From contig CM042085.1 in assembly GCA_023512835.1 (NCBI GenBank), positions 37,836,324-37,900,323 on the forward strand: a DNA stretch of 64,000 bases, written 5' to 3'. This document shows positions 22,596 through 34,849 of the stretch, in pieces (within the stretch, counting starts at the first letter, position 1; the number at the start of each line of letters is the position of its first letter). The translations under genes were made by a program, and so were the position numbers. The notes below the pieces were generated by a model. It did not search any database, was not told the DNA's origin, and was given only the letters and a program-made list of their open reading frames with translations. This DNA comes from Taxillus chinensis (taxonomy: Eukaryota; Streptophyta; Magnoliopsida; Santalales; Loranthaceae).

Positions 22596-25500
22596 TTAAT
22601 TTGGAAATGGAGCAAGGTAAAGAACCTCCTTTACTCCTGCAGGCTCAACAAAAACCTTCAACCTGTGTCCATTAACAGTGAATGCTGGAGAATTATCCTG
22701 TTGAATAAGTACTCCTCCCTTTTCAAAAAATTTTTTAACCACAAAAGGTCCAGACCATTTACTCTTGAGTTTTCCAGGGAAAAGTTTCAGTCTAGAATTA
22801 TACAACAAAACCTTCTGACCTTCTGTAAACTGCTTAGGATGAAGATGTTTATCATGCCATCTCTTAGTCTTCTCCTTGTAGATTTTTGCATTTTCATATG
22901 CATTCAATCTAAATTCCTCAATCTCATTTAATTGCATAAGTCTGGACTCCTCTGATTTCTGAGCATCAAAATTTAAAAAGTGTGTGGCCCAATAGGCCTT
23001 ATGCTCTAGTTCCACAGGTAAGTGGCATGCTTTTCCAAAAACCAATTTGAACGGTGATGTACCCAATGGGGTTTTGAAAGCTGTTATATATGCCCACAAT
23101 GCATCATCCAATTTGTTAGCCCATTCCTTCCTAGACAAGTTGAGTGTTCTCTCAAGGATCCTCTTAATTTCTCTGTTTGAAATTTCAACTTGTCCATTGG
23201 CTTGAGGATGATATGGAGTAGTGATTCTATGATGAACTCCATACTTTTTCAACAGCTTTTCAATAAACTTATTACAAAAATGGCTTCCTCCATCACTAAC
23301 TAATGCTCTAGGTACTCCAAATCTGGTAAAAATATTCTTCTTAAGAAACTTGAGTACCACTCTTGAATCATTGGTTTGGGTGGCTATGGCTTCCACCCAC
23401 TTTGACACATAATCAACTGCCACTAGAATATACTGATTCTTGTAAGATGACGGGAAAGGACCCATAAAATCTATTCCCCAAACATCAAACAGCTCCACTT
23501 CTAAAATGTTTGTTAGGGGCATTTCATCTCTTCTTGTTAGAGTCCCAGATTTTTGGCATTGCTCACAAGCTTGAACAAAACTCCTTGTATCATGAAATAG
23601 TGTAGGCCAAAAGAAACCTGCTTGAAGGACCTTTGCTGCTATTTTAGATGGTCCCATATGACCTCCACACTCCCTAGTGTGATAATGATTCAAAATATTG
23701 GTCATCTCATCTTCTGGAATACACCTTCTTATCAAACCATCAGCACAAATCTTGAATAACAGAGGTTTCTCCCAAATGTAACTCCTCACTTCAGATAAAA
23801 ATTTCTTCTTTTGTTGTGATGAGAATTTATAAGGGAAAATTCCCCCTACAATATAGTTTACCAAATCTGCATACCAAGGAGTGAGTTCCTGCACAACAAA
23901 TAATTTTTCATCTGGAAAATCTTCAGCTATAGGTAAAACTTCATCAAAATTCTTTTCAACTCCTTCTAATCTTGACAAATGATCTGCCACAACATTTTCT
24001 GCTCCCTGCTTATCCTTGATTGTGAAATCAAATTCTTGCAATAATAACACCCAACGAATCAGACGAGGTTTTGATTCCTTCTTGGTGATCAAGTATTTAA
24101 TAGCTGCATGATCTGTGAAAACAACTGTGTGGGATCCCAAAAGATAACTTCTGAATTTATCAAAGGCATAAACAATTGCAAGTAATTCCTTTTCAGTTGT
24201 GGCATAGTTAATCTGAGCATCATTCAACAATTTGCTTGCATAAGCAATTACATGCACCTTCTTCTCCTTTCTTTGCCCTAAGACAACTCCTATAGCTGTG
24301 TCACTTGCATCACACATTAATTCAAATAGCAAATTCCAATCAGGAGATATAATGATAGGGGCAGAAATAAGAGCCTCCTTGAGTTGCTTAAAAGTTATTT
24401 GACACTTAGCAGAAAATTCAAATGCCACATCCTTCACTAACAATGAACATAGAGGTTTAGAGATTTTTGAAAAATCCTTTATGAACCTTCTATAAAATCC
24501 TGCATGCCCCAAAAAACTCCGAACCCCTTTGACATTTGTGGGTGGTGGCATGGATTTTATAGCAGCAATCTTTGCACGATCTACCTCTATTCCCTTGCTG
24601 GACACTTTATGTCTCAAGACAATGCCTTCTTGTACCATGAAATGACATTTTTCCCAATTAAGAATAAGATTGGTCTTTTCACATCTCTGCAAAATCTGAG
24701 ATAAATTATTTAAACAATCATCATATGAAGAACCAAAAACAGAGAAGTCATCCATAAAGATTTCAATTGTCTTCTCTACAAACTCTGAAAAGATAGCCAT
24801 CATGCAACGTTGGAATGTAGCAGGAGCATTGCATAATCCAAAAGGCATCCTCCTATAAGCAAAAGTTCCATAAGGGCATGTGAAAGTAGTTTTGTCTTGA
24901 TCTTTCGGTGCAATGGGTATTTGATTATACCCAGAATATCCATCAAGAAAATAATAATAATTGTGCCCGGCCAATCTTTCCAACATTTGATCAATGTGTG
25001 GCAAAGGAAAATGATCTTTTCTTGTGTTTGCATTGAGTTTGCGATAATCTATGCAAACTCTCCATCCGGTGACAGTTCTAGTAGAGATTAATTCATTATC
25101 AGAATTCTTGACCACAGTCATTCCTCCTTTCTTAGGGACAATCTGCACAGGACTCACCCATGGGCTATCTGAGATAGAGTATATAATACCAGCATCAAGA
25201 AGCTTAGTAACTTCAGCCCTTACTACTTCCTTCATGTTTGGGTTTAACCTTCTCTGATGCTCAATGCTATTTTTACTCTTGTCCTCTAAGAAGATTCTGT
25301 GCATACACATGGAAGGACTAATTCCTTTTATATCTGCCATTGTCCACCCAATGGCATTTTTCCTCTTCCTTAAAACTGTTAACAATCGATCTAATTGTTC
25401 TCCTTGTAGCTCAGCAGCTACAATAATAGGCCACTCACCTTCTTCTCCCAAGAATACATACTTTAGATGTGCTGGTAGAATCTTCAACTCAACCTTTGGT

Positions 25501-26018
25501 GCCTTTTCAATCGATGGGACTGGTTTAGAATTTCTTCCAATATCTTCAAATCCTTTCTTTGATTGAAAATGAATGACTGGTGTGGCCTCTAAAGTATTTC
25601 TCACCTCTAAAATGTCTTCATTAACAGTTGATGAAACATTCTCCAAACATAACCCTAAGGGATCATGAAATCCCTTAGCATGATCTTCAATTGCAGTATT
25701 TAACATCTCCACAAGACAACCTTGTTCATGTTCAACTTCCTGAGGATTCTTCATACTCTTATATAAGTTGAACTCCACTTTGTCTTCACCAATGTGTAAT
25801 TCTAATTTCCCACCTTTGACATCTATGATTGCCCCTGCTATTGCTAAAAATGGTCTGCCAAGAATAAGTGGTAAAGAACCACCTTCTTCCAAATCCAAAG
25901 CTATCAAATCAATTGGGACAATAAAATTCTGAATTTGTAACGGTGCATTCTCTATAATGCCAGCTGCATACTTAATAGATTTGTCAACAAGTTGCAAGGT
26001 CACTGATGTGGGCTGCAA
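22596..26018 (-). CDS. pol: Element C pol: protease end, RT, RNase H, integrase
   Basis: An uninterrupted 1140-codon frame. The N-terminal part includes [18 protein letters not shown], the end of the aspartic protease whose active-site part lies in the previous frame. RT spans about residues 270-440, with [10 protein letters not shown] as the catalytic motif. RNase H spans about residues 560-690 ([13 protein letters not shown] to [10 protein letters not shown]). Integrase follows, with an HHCC zinc region ([12 protein letters not shown] to CEQCQ) and catalytic Asp in GIDFMGPF, Asp in LVSDGGSHF and Glu in [10 protein letters not shown]. No chromodomain follows, as expected for Athila. It makes cDNA from element RNA and integrates it. 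The intact length suggests recent activity. A one-base indel near 26050 separates it from gag-protease. Confidence 0.93.
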   Translation of the reverse strand: MQPTSVTLQLVDKSIKYAAGIIENAPLQIQNFIVPIDLIALDLEEGGSLPLILGRPFLAIAGAIIDVKGGKLELHIGEDKVEFNLYKSMKNPQEVEHEQGCLVEMLNTAIEDHAKGFHDPLGLCLENVSSTVNEDILEVRNTLEATPVIHFQSKKGFEDIGRNSKPVPSIEKAPKVELKILPAHLKYVFLGEEGEWPIIVAAELQGEQLDRLLTVLRKRKNAIGWTMADIKGISPSMCMHRIFLEDKSKNSIEHQRRLNPNMKEVVRAEVTKLLDAGIIYSISDSPWVSPVQIVPKKGGMTVVKNSDNELISTRTVTGWRVCIDYRKLNANTRKDHFPLPHIDQMLERLAGHNYYYFLDGYSGYNQIPIAPKDQDKTTFTCPYGTFAYRRMPFGLCNAPATFQRCMMAIFSEFVEKTIEIFMDDFSVFGSSYDDCLNNLSQILQRCEKTNLILNWEKCHFMVQEGIVLRHKVSSKGIEVDRAKIAAIKSMPPPTNVKGVRSFLGHAGFYRRFIKDFSKISKPLCSLLVKDVAFEFSAKCQITFKQLKEALISAPIIISPDWNLLFELMCDASDTAIGVVLGQRKEKKVHVIAYASKLLNDAQINYATTEKELLAIVYAFDKFRSYLLGSHTVVFTDHAAIKYLITKKESKPRLIRWVLLLQEFDFTIKDKQGAENVVADHLSRLEGVEKNFDEVLPIAEDFPDEKLFVVQELTPWYADLVNYIVGGIFPYKFSSQQKKKFLSEVRSYIWEKPLLFKICADGLIRRCIPEDEMTNILNHYHTRECGGHMGPSKIAAKVLQAGFFWPTLFHDTRSFVQACEQCQKSGTLTRRDEMPLTNILEVELFDVWGIDFMGPFPSSYKNQYILVAVDYVSKWVEAIATQTNDSRVVLKFLKKNIFTRFGVPRALVSDGGSHFCNKFIEKLLKKYGVHHRITTPYHPQANGQVEISNREIKRILERTLNLSRKEWANKLDDALWAYITAFKTPLGTSPFKLVFGKACHLPVELEHKAYWATHFLNFDAQKSEESRLMQLNEIEEFRLNAYENAKIYKEKTKRWHDKHLHPKQFTEGQKVLLYNSRLKLFPGKLKSKWSGPFVVKKFFEKGGVLIQQDNSPAFTVNGHRLKVFVEPAGVKEVLYLAPFPN

Positions 26019-26037
26019 TTTTCCAAGACCTAGCTTG

Positions 26038-28092
26038 CTACATACCCGAAGATGGAATCAAACTCACACTAGCTCCCAAGTCACAGAGAGCTGAATCAAA
26101 AGTAACGTTCCCTATAGTGCAAGGTATAGAAAAACTTCCTGGGTCTCCCATCTTCTGAGGTAGTTTTCTCTGAATAATTGCACTACACTCCTCTGTAAGT
26201 GCAATTGTTCCATTCTCTTCAATTTTCTTTTTGTTACTCAACATCTCTTTCAACATCTTGGAGTAGGAAGGCATTTGAGCCAATGCTTCCAAAAATGGAA
26301 TGGTAAGCTTTAATTCCTTAAGATGTTCAATGAATCTTCTGTATTGTTCATCTTTCTTTCTTTGTCTCAATCTTTGAGGGAAGGGTATTGGTGGAGCATA
26401 ATTCTTCACCACCTTAGGAACTTCAGGATTGTTCCTCTTTCTTCTCGATTTAGGTTCACCTTCATCCTTCTCGACATGAGTTGTTTCCTCCACTTGAGGA
26501 ACTTCCCTCTCTGGTAACTCTCTTCCACTTCTTAGCATAACAGCCTGCACATATTCCTTTGGGTTTGGCTCAGTCTTACTAGGAAGCTCTCCTGGGTTCC
26601 TAATAGTAAGAGCGTTTGCTATTTGTGCAATTTGAGTCTCTAACTTCTTGTTATGAGTCTCAATTCTATCAAAACGGTTACCAATGTCAGTTTCAATCTT
26701 ATTCAATCTCTGTTCAGTTCCTGCTGCCATCTTCTCAATTGCACATTCCCAATCAGCCTTCCTTTTTTCACCATACCCAGCTCCTTGCTGTTTAGGTTGG
26801 AACTGCCTATTGAATTGCTGATTGTTCTGATTATTCTGCCCTTGAGTTGCATTATTTCCACTTTGATTCTGCTGATTATTCTGTCCTCCCCATGAAAAAT
26901 TCGGATGATTCCTCCATCCAGGATTGTAGGTATTGGAAAATGGATTATTCTGCTGCCTGTTTTGGTTAGCTATGTAATTAACCTCCTCATTCATATTAGC
27001 TGAATATCCTTCCACTGTCTCTCCATATGCCTTTAGTGGACACTCATTCGGAATGTGTATGCCTCCACATTCTTGGCAAGCAGAGTTAACCTTTGCTACT
27101 CTCTGAACATTTAATTTTTTAACCTGTTTTGTCAAAGCTTCCAACTTAGCATTTAGCATTGTGGAATTATCCACCTCAATTAAACCAGGTTTCTTCACAG
27201 CTATTCTCCTAGAGGGCCACTGAGCTTGCTCTTTTGTCAGTTCCTCTATAATCTCTTTAGCTTCTTCTGCAGTCTTGGCTGTCAGAGCACCTCCAGATGC
27301 AGCATTTACCATGTACTGCTCCTCAGCTGTAAACCCTCCATAAAACACTTCAATAAGTAACCAATCTTCTAAGCCATGATTGGGACATTTTCTCTGCAAT
27401 TCCCTGAATCTATTCCATGCTTCACCAAGTGTTTCTCCAGTGGTTTGGGTAAAAGCAGTGATGTTGTTTCTCAACTTCACTGTTTCTTCCTCTTGGGAAA
27501 TATTTAGTGAGAAATTCTTGGGCACAATCTGCCCATCTGGTGAAATGTCCTTCTGAAAAAGAATTGAACCAGATCAAAGCATCCTCCTTTAAAGACCAAG
27601 GGAATAATTCCAATCTGATAAAATCCTCCGGCATTCCTTGTCTTCTCATTGTTCTGCATATCTGCACAAATCTGGCTAAATGGTGGTGAGGATCCTCTAA
27701 AGGTGTTCCCCCAAAACTATTCTGCACCACTAAATTAATGAGCTGTGGAGAAAACTCAAAATTTTCTCTCAAGAGAGGTGGTGGATAGATTGGATTTCGA
27801 TATCGAAACATCAGGAGTATGATGCTCCCTAACCGGCCTGAGATCTGACCCATTATCTTCCCGTTGCTTCTTGTTGTTGTTCCTCCATAACTCGAACACG
27901 ATTCAACACTTTCTTGTTCCCACAATAAATTCGCAAATCAAACTCTGGATTACTCCAAAATCCAGGAACAGAATTTGATTCTTCTTCAATGCTTGCTGAC
28001 TGTACACTCCTTTGCTTTCTCAATCTAGCAAAGAATGTACGCTCTGGCTCAAGATCAAACAAATCTTCAAACGTTGATGAACGCTTGCTCAT
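26038..28092 (-). pseudogene. gag: Element C gag and protease start, frameshifted
   Basis: Structural polyprotein of the Athila-type element, reading from MSKRSSTFEDLF at 28092. Frameshifts occur near 27855 and 27530. The middle block (27925-27422) carries a capsid domain (FVQICRTMRRQGMPEDFIRL, EDALIWFNS). The last block (27525-26038, 495 residues) has a compact zinc knuckle CQECGGIHIPNEC near residues 149-161, an Asn/Gln-rich linker, a coiled-coil-like stretch (NKIETDIGNRFDRIETHNKK) and, at the very end, the protease active site [10 protein letters not shown] (Leu in place of the usual Thr of DTGA, as in other Athila proteases). The frame breaks shortly after, so gag and protease-pol are now separate. 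Confidence 0.85.
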
Positions 28093-28217
28093 TCATTCGC
28101 ACCTGTAAAAACAACAATGAACACATACCTAGCATAATACCGCACACGGAGTTTGGTAATTACAACAAGTATGCTTCCACACTCAATCACAAAATGTACT
28201 TTCAACTTTGTTACTTT

Positions 28218-28234
28218 CCCCGGCAATGGCGCCA
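28218..28234 (-). other. Primer-binding site of element C (aspartate tRNA type)
   Basis: On the minus strand TGGCGCCATTGCCGGGG lies six bases after the LTR end. From memory it resembles the complement of plant aspartate tRNA 3' ends, with A in place of G at one position. This primer type is characteristic of Athila elements. Confidence 0.8.
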
Positions 28235-28240
28235 AAAACT

Positions 28241-29559
28241 TGTTAGCAATTCCGCAAGCGTACGGATCGTTATAAGTAATAAAGTGGACTCAAAGTCCGG
28301 ATGTCGAACCCACAGGGAAAGTGATCAAGTAAAAAGCTCATTTTGTAAATCCATGATGTATTTAAAGTTGGTTTTGTATCATTAGCAATTTGAATGTTGT
28401 AATTTAAATAAACAAAGCAATGTAAATGTTCTTATGGGAGAAATTAGGGATTTGGATGTCAATCAATGTAATTAATTAATCTCTTGTTCTTAAGGCATAT
28501 TAATTCAAACTTTCCCTTCTTATTTAAAACCCAACACCTTTGCATGTACTAGCCTCTTTCGAGTGAGCTAGCCGTGTGTATACCCTAGCTTGGGAAACGG
28601 GCAACCCATTATGTGCTTAAGTTGTTTGAGTGTAGATTGGCATCACACCAACCCTAACTAGGTTACAAGCAAGATTACTGGCTTTCGCAAATTATAATCT
28701 TAGCAAGTCAAGTCTCTTAACTATCCGGTTATCAATGTCTTCTTTCGATCCATAATTGATTAACCTTTTACAAGATTTAAGGTGGCCAAACTTAAATCTC
28801 ACATGCTAACTCAAAAGACTTGATAAACATAACAGGGAATTTCAAATTAACTAGCCAAAAGAAATGAAATTAAAAACTTACATCAAATCCATCCTCCTCC
28901 CATGGAGGTTTAAGCTACCATAGCAAATAAGAAAACTATTGTTCTAACTATGAGAACCCAATACACCTCTCTCTCTCTAGAATGAACGATTTTCCCAAAT
29001 TACATGAAAAATCCCTTTTTGTCTTACAATTCTGTGCATAACCGCATCCCCTAACCGTTAGAACTATTCCCTCCATTAATTCAAACTCGTTTCCCTCTCA
29101 AAAAGGTTGATGGAGCATCGTCAGATCCTTTAATGAAGGATTACAGGCTGTACACGTGGCATCTATGAGGATTCGTTGATTAGCAGAATACGTTGTGCAG
29201 AAACTGCCCGCGGTCAATTCATTTGGTCAACTCAATTTCAAATGACCGTTTCAAATGATCAAGCTCTCGGGAGCTTCTGGTCAACTCAATTGGTCCCGTC
29301 ATTTCTTTTTAGTCATTTCAAATTTGAAATGACCGCAGTGCAGATTATTCCTTGCTCCTTCATTCTTTCTTTGGACCTTGTACTTGGCCTGTTTTCCATT
29401 CAAAGACAACAAAAACACCACAAAGGATCTACTAATGCTATGTTAGGGGGTTAGTTCATTAATCATTCAAATTCATCAAAATGAAGTTAAAGATGTGATC
29501 TTTTATCATGAAATCCCCTTCATTTGACACTAAAATGTGTTAGAAAAACCCCCCTAACA
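28241..29559 (-). repeat. Element C 5' LTR
   Basis: A complete 1319-base LTR with TGTTAGC and CTAACA ends, next to the primer site. It is nearly identical to the other copy at 17541-18795, for example at 29176-29454 versus 18412-18690, where only a couple of bases differ. Such similarity points to a recent insertion. Confidence 0.93.
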
Positions 29560-29564
29560 ATAAC
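29560..29564. repeat. Target-site duplication of element C, right copy
   Basis: ATAAC directly after the LTR end, matching 10249-10253. Confidence 0.9.
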
Positions 29565-29710
29565 ACATGTCCGCATGTCACAAATACACATCTCAAAACA
29601 CATCACAAATATGAACACATGTCTAAAAGACAAAATAAATACACCAAATCATACACAACTAATACAAGAAAACACATCACTATCCCTTGGCCAACAGCCA
29701 CCTCCCACGC

Positions 29711-32700
29711 TTAAGATTGCTCATCCTCGAACAAGTCTGGGTGCTGCTCACGCATCACGGACTCACGTTCCCATGCCTCCTCCTCAATGCCACGGTGCTG
29801 CCACAGCACGCGAACCAAAGGAATAACACGACCACGCAAAAGCTTCTCTCGCCGATCTAGGATACGGATAGGGGCCTCAACAACGGACATGTCATCCTCA
29901 ATGTCTAATGTCCCCAATCGATCACATGAGTAGGGTCAGGGTGATACTTCCGCAACTGGGACACGTGAAACACGTTGTGCACTCGACTCAGCCGCGGTGG
30001 TAACGCTAACCGGTAGGCCACAGGCCCCACACGATCCAGAATCTCAAAAGGACCAATAAACCGCGGAGATAGCTTGGAACCTCGCCCAAACCGTCGATGC
30101 CCATGACGTGGAGAAACACGAAGAAACACATGATCACCAACAGAAAACTCCAAAGGTCGCCACTGATAACAAATGCTGACGAATCAACTTAACCTTCTCG
30201 GTAGCCTCTTGAACCATCTGTGGTCCCAAGAGAGCGGCTTCGCCGACCTCAGTCCAACACAACGGTGATCGGCAGGGTCCGCCATACAACGCCTCAAAAG
30301 GAGCCATCCCAATGGACGCCGAAATCGTTATTGTAGGCAAACTCCACCAAAGGAAGGTGAGTTGCCTACGAACCCCCAAAATCTAACACACAGGCCCGTA
30401 ACATGTCCTCCAACGTCTGATTCGTCCTCTCTGTCTGACCGTCAATCTCAGGGTGAAAGGCTGTACTCAAGTGAAGCTTGGTCCCCATAGCCTCCTGCAA
30501 ACCTGCCCAAAAACGGGAAGTGAACCTCGAATCCCGGTCAGAGACAACCGATGATGGTACTCCATGCAGTCTCACAATCTCGTTCATGTACAGCTGACTC
30601 AAGGTCCCAATGGAGTCCTGCTCGCGAACAGCCAGGAAATGGGCCGACTTTGTGAGTCGATCCACAATCACCAAAATCATATCTTTCCGCCCTGTGGTGG
30701 GTGGAAGACCAGTCACAAAATCCATCGCTATGCGGGCCCACTTCCACTCCGCTATGGGCAAGGGCTGTAACATGCCCGCCGGCCGCTGATGCTCAGCCTT
30801 CACCTGCTGACACGTGAGGCACCGCGAAACAAAGGCAGCCACATCGCGTTTCATCCCGGGCCACCAAAAATGTGCCCGAAGCGCATGGTACATCTTCGTA
30901 CCCCCCTGGATGCACAGCAACTCTAGACTAGTGAAACTCCCTCATCACCTCATCCCTGAGGGAAGAAGCCACTACCAACCGCCCCTGAAAAGACAATTCA
31001 TGCTCAAGACCCTCTGTCCAGTCCCGGACGCGCTGTTCCTCACACTCGATGTCACCCAGCTGTTCCTCCCGGACGCGCTGGTACAACTCAGGCACAACCA
31101 CCAAAGGACTCAGGACTGTCCCACCATCACGAACAACAGGCTGCAGCTGTAACATCGCCAACTGCTCCATCAGCTTCCACTCTCTCACGGCCACCTCAGC
31201 TTTGCCTTTTCTGCTCAACGCATCAGCCACAATATTACCCTTGCCCGGGGTATAGGCAAGAGTAAAGTCAAAGGTCTGCAAATACTCCACCCATCTCCTC
31301 TGCCTCAAATTCAAGTCCTTCTGGGTAAAGATGCACTGAAGGCTCTTGTGATCTGAGAACACCACAAACTTCTCCCCCAAGAGGTAATGCTACCAACTCT
31401 TCAGGGCGAAGATGACAGCCGCTAACTCAATGTCATGAGTAGGATAATTCTACTCATGAGGCTTCAGCTGCCTTGACCCATAAACCACCACACTGTGCTC
31501 CTGTATAAGCACACACCCCAAACCAACCCTGGACGCATCACAGTATACCTCATATGGAATATCCTCCCGAGGTAACCTCAACACCGGTGCAGTGGTCAAA
31601 CGGGTTTTGAGAGTCTCAAACGCCTGCTGGCACTTGTCCGTCCACTCAAATTTCACTCCTTTCCTAGTCAACGCCGTCATAGGAGCCGCCAAACGGGAGA
31701 ACCCCTCGACAAAACGATGATAGTACCCCGCCAAGCCAAGAAAACTACGGATCTCAAAAACGTTGGTTGGCCTCGCCCACGATGCCACAGCCTCAATCTT
31801 GGCTGGGTCCACCCTAACTCTCTCAACTGACACCACATGGCCAAGAAAGTGAACCTCCTGCAGCCAAAACTCACACTTGCTAAACTTAGCAAACAGTCGC
31901 TGTCCCTCAAGGTTTGCAACACTGTTGCCAAATGCTCCACATGCTCCCTCTCGGTCTTAGAATACACCAAGATATCATCAATAAACACCACCATAAACGA
32001 ATCCAAGTATGAAGCAAAGACCTGGTTCATTAAATGCATGAACACCGCTGGCGCATTAGTGAGCCCGAAAGGCATCACTACCCACTCATAATGCCCATAC
32101 CTGCACCGAAAAGCTGTCTTAGGGATGTCCTCCTCCCTAACCCTGAGCTGGTGATACCCCGACCATAAATCTATCTTGGAAAACCACCGGGCCCCACTCA
32201 ATTGGTCAAACAGGTCATCTATCCAAGGCAACGGATACTTGTTCTTCACGATCCACCGAATTCGACTTCCTGTAGTCGATGCAGAGACGAAGCGTGCCAT
32301 CGGCCTTCTTAGCAAAGAGCACCGGAGCACCCCAAGGTGAGGTACTCGGTCCGATATACCCCTGGTCCCCCAACTCCTCGATTTGCCTCTGCGGCCTCTC
32401 TCGGCTCGGCTGGCCCCATACGATACGCTACTTGGGAAATCGGACCCGTCCCCGGCACCAACTCAATGGTGAACTCCACACTCCTCTTAGGTGGCAAACT
32501 CCTCAACTCTTCAGGAAAAACATCCTGAATTTGGTCCACAACAGCGGGCCACACCCTCTTTTCCACCTTACCCTCATCAGCAAAGGTCAGGGCTGCCAAC
32601 CTGTGGGTAATGGCACCCCACTGGTCCACCACCGGCCCGGCCCAACTCGCCTCACAGTCCCACTCCCCCTGCAGGGTGCAAGAGATCCCTACAGGTGTCA

Positions 32701-33145
32701 CGAAGGATACACGCCGCCGGTAACAGTCTATCTTGGCTTGGAAAGCCATAAGCCAATCCATACCCAAGATCAGGTCAAAAGTACGCAAGGGCATCACATG
32801 CAAGTCAAAACTCAGCTCCACCTCGCCTATGGTTAACACACAGTCATGACACACTCGCCGTACCTCAATCCTACCCCCCACTGGAGACTCAACAACTAGG
32901 GGCTTCGCTGCCACCACACAAGCTAACCCCAAGCTATCTATCACAAGTTTAGCAACAAAAGAACATGATGCACCCGTATCGAAGAGAACAGAAGCTAATG
33001 TACGGGAGATCAAAAGGGTACCTCTGACCACCGATGGTCCTGCTCCACCCTCAGCTGGTGGGGGTGGTAGCTCAGCCTCCTCCTGGTACATCGCCTCCAG
33101 CGCAAACACCCTTCCTTGGCCCGGGCCACCGGTCGGCTCACTCAC
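29711..33145 (-). pseudogene. pol: Element B pol (protease, RT, RNase H, integrase, chromodomain), broken
   Basis: Pol remnant read on the minus strand. The protease motif LFDTGASCSF lies near 32980-32950, in a 278-residue frame that also holds ILGMDWL. RT spans about 32400-31900, with [14 protein letters not shown] near 31990. RNase H spans about 31570-31200 ([23 protein letters not shown]). Integrase has the zinc region [11 protein letters not shown] near 30810 and catalytic Asp in MDFVTGLPP, Asp in VSDRDSRF and Glu in [12 protein letters not shown]. Then come the GPF/Y module ([12 protein letters not shown]) and a chromodomain-like tail (ILDRREKLLRG to HPDLFEDEQ) ending at 29711. Frameshifts occur at about 32320, 31680-31840, 31380-31450, 30370, 30140 and 29910, so the copy is dead. 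Gene order and tail match element A. Confidence 0.9.
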
Positions 33146-33159
33146 CTGGACGCTTCCCG

Positions 33160-34441
33160 CTAAGGTTGCCTCCGGCCCTCGGTCTCTTGCCGCTCCGGCC
33201 TCCCTTGGGGTCGGGTCTGACTGGATCCTGCCTGGCTAGCCTGCCACTGACGAGCTGGTCTCTCAGCTGGTGCACGGAAGCTAGCATCACTCCTCACGCT
33301 GGATGCCACGCCCTCTATTCCCCTGTTGCCACTCCTGCAAACCCGACGCAAATGACCCTCTCGTCCACAGTTGTTGCATCGCGAGTCCTTCTTGGGGCAC
33401 TCCCCCTTGAAGTGACCCTGCTCTCCACAAGCGGTGGCAACCGCTAGGTAGACTCCCAGATGGACCACCCTGTCTTCCGCCGCCAAAGGTGAACCTCCCA
33501 GGGTTCACAGATGTCTGACCCCGACTGCGAAAAGAACTGCTATCCCTCTCCTCCGTCTTGAGTCTCTTGGACCCTGCATCTCGATCAGGCCCGCTCTGCA
33601 ACTGGCGACCCTGATGGGCCTGCCTCCCATCATCCAGCTCTCTCTCGGCTATACGGGCCGTCTCCACAACCTCAGCATAGGTCCTTAAGCGTAGAATTGC
33701 CACCCTCTGCCTAAGGGCTGGCCTAAGGCCCAAAGTGAACTTGTGAGCCTTCAGGTCCTCCCTTGCCACAGTTTCAGGAGCAAACCTACTCAAGCTCCGG
33801 AACTCCCGCTCATACTCAGGTACCGTCCTGGATCCCTGCTTCAAGCTGCCGAATTCTTCCCTCTTCTCGCCATCTCACCGATTCCGGAAGAACTCATCAT
33901 GGAAGAGTTGCAAGAACTCCTCCCAAAGCATGAGTTGCACCACACGGCTCCCCGCGACACTCGTCCACCACTCCAAAGCATCCCCCTCCAGCTGCCGAAT
34001 TGCCAGTCGCACGTTATCCTCTTCCCGGGGCAGGAGAAAGGAGAACACATGCTCGATCTGCCTCAACCACTGTTCAGCTACCACAGGTTCACCTTCCCCC
34101 TTGAATCGCGGAGGTTGTTCCTTTCGGAACCGTGTCACCACGTCATCCTCTGCACGAGTCGGTACACCACCCAGCGAACTCTCATGCTCACGAGGCGGCT
34201 CTCCTACTGGTGGTGGTGGTGGTGGCACCACCTGCTGTGCTGCCATCTCACGGCGCACCTCCTCCCGAACGTCCTGCCGGAGTCCCTCCCGTAGCTCTCG
34301 TACCTCCAGCCGGATGCCTTCTTGTAGCTGTGCCAGTAACAACGCATGCCCTCCAACGGACGGTCCCGCACCCGGACCCTCATGGGCAGATGACTCATCA
34401 GCCACTGCCCCGGACGCACGTGTCACTTTCCTCGGCGGCAT
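33160..34441 (-). pseudogene. gag: Element B gag, frameshifted
   Basis: Gag remnant starting MPPRKVTRASG at 34441. The first block has an amphipathic stretch (LQEGIRLEVRELREGL), then the capsid domain (PVVAEQWLRQIEHVFSFL, LEGDALEWWTSVAG, about 34100-33900). After a frameshift near 33850 the domain continues (VPEYEREFRSLSRFAPETV, FTLGLRPALRQRV). A second shift leads to the nucleocapsid region, with one clear CCHC knuckle (CNNCGREGHLRRVC) and a second that lacks its first Cys (ACGEQGHFKGEC). Pro/Arg-rich linkers surround the knuckles. The domain order matches the gag of element A. Confidence 0.85.
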
Positions 34442-34834
34442 TCTTACTACACGAAGTAAGAAGCACAACGTCAAAACAATGTTATAATCTATCGCGTCAC
34501 TACCTCGACCCCACTGATCAATTCCACTATCACATGACATTACACACATACATTGTATCAATCACATTTCATAGTTCAGTACGCATTGCCAAACAAATCA
34601 GAGTTGCACATTTCCCTTAATCATATTATCTTATCCACAGTTTAGCACATATTCATAGCAAATGCAACTAGTGCCCTAATGTCAATGCATGCAAATCCTA
34701 CCACAAGACTGGACTACCCTAAGTACACCTTGGAGGCTCAAAGAGGACCATGTTGATCAGGCATGTCCCTCCAGGCTCCTCCAAAGGACTTAGGATAACC
34801 AGGTCCGCCCACTACCCTAGGCCAACTAGACCAT

Positions 34835-34846
34835 GCTCTGATACCA
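34835..34846 (-). other. Primer-binding site of element B (initiator Met tRNA)
   Basis: On the minus strand TGGTATCAGAGC follows the 5' LTR after a three-base spacer, the same primer type as element A. The leader between here and gag (34442-34834) shows no coding potential. Confidence 0.92.
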
Positions 34847-34849
34847 TAT

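Larger units (their letters stand above)
10254..29559 (-). mobile_element. Element C: Athila-type Ty3/gypsy element inserted in B
   Basis: Minus-strand LTR retrotransposon bounded by TGTTAGC and CTAACA, with ATAAC duplications. Reading on the minus strand: 5' LTR (29559-28241), primer site resembling aspartate tRNA, gag, uninterrupted pol, a plant-transposon-domain ORF, a Ulp1-like protease region, a long 3' non-coding region, and the 3' LTR. The primer type, the gag and pol style ([18 protein letters not shown]) and the extra ORFs after pol fit the Athila lineage. The two full LTR copies are nearly identical, so the insertion is young. The left LTR appears twice (10254-10732 partial, 17541-18795 nearly full), separated by A'. 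Confidence 0.9.

Noticed and set aside
33743..34620. Several plus-strand frames over 160 codons in the gag region of element B
   Set aside because: Shadows of the GC-rich minus-strand gag. They lack domains, while the minus strand has capsid and zinc-knuckle motifs.
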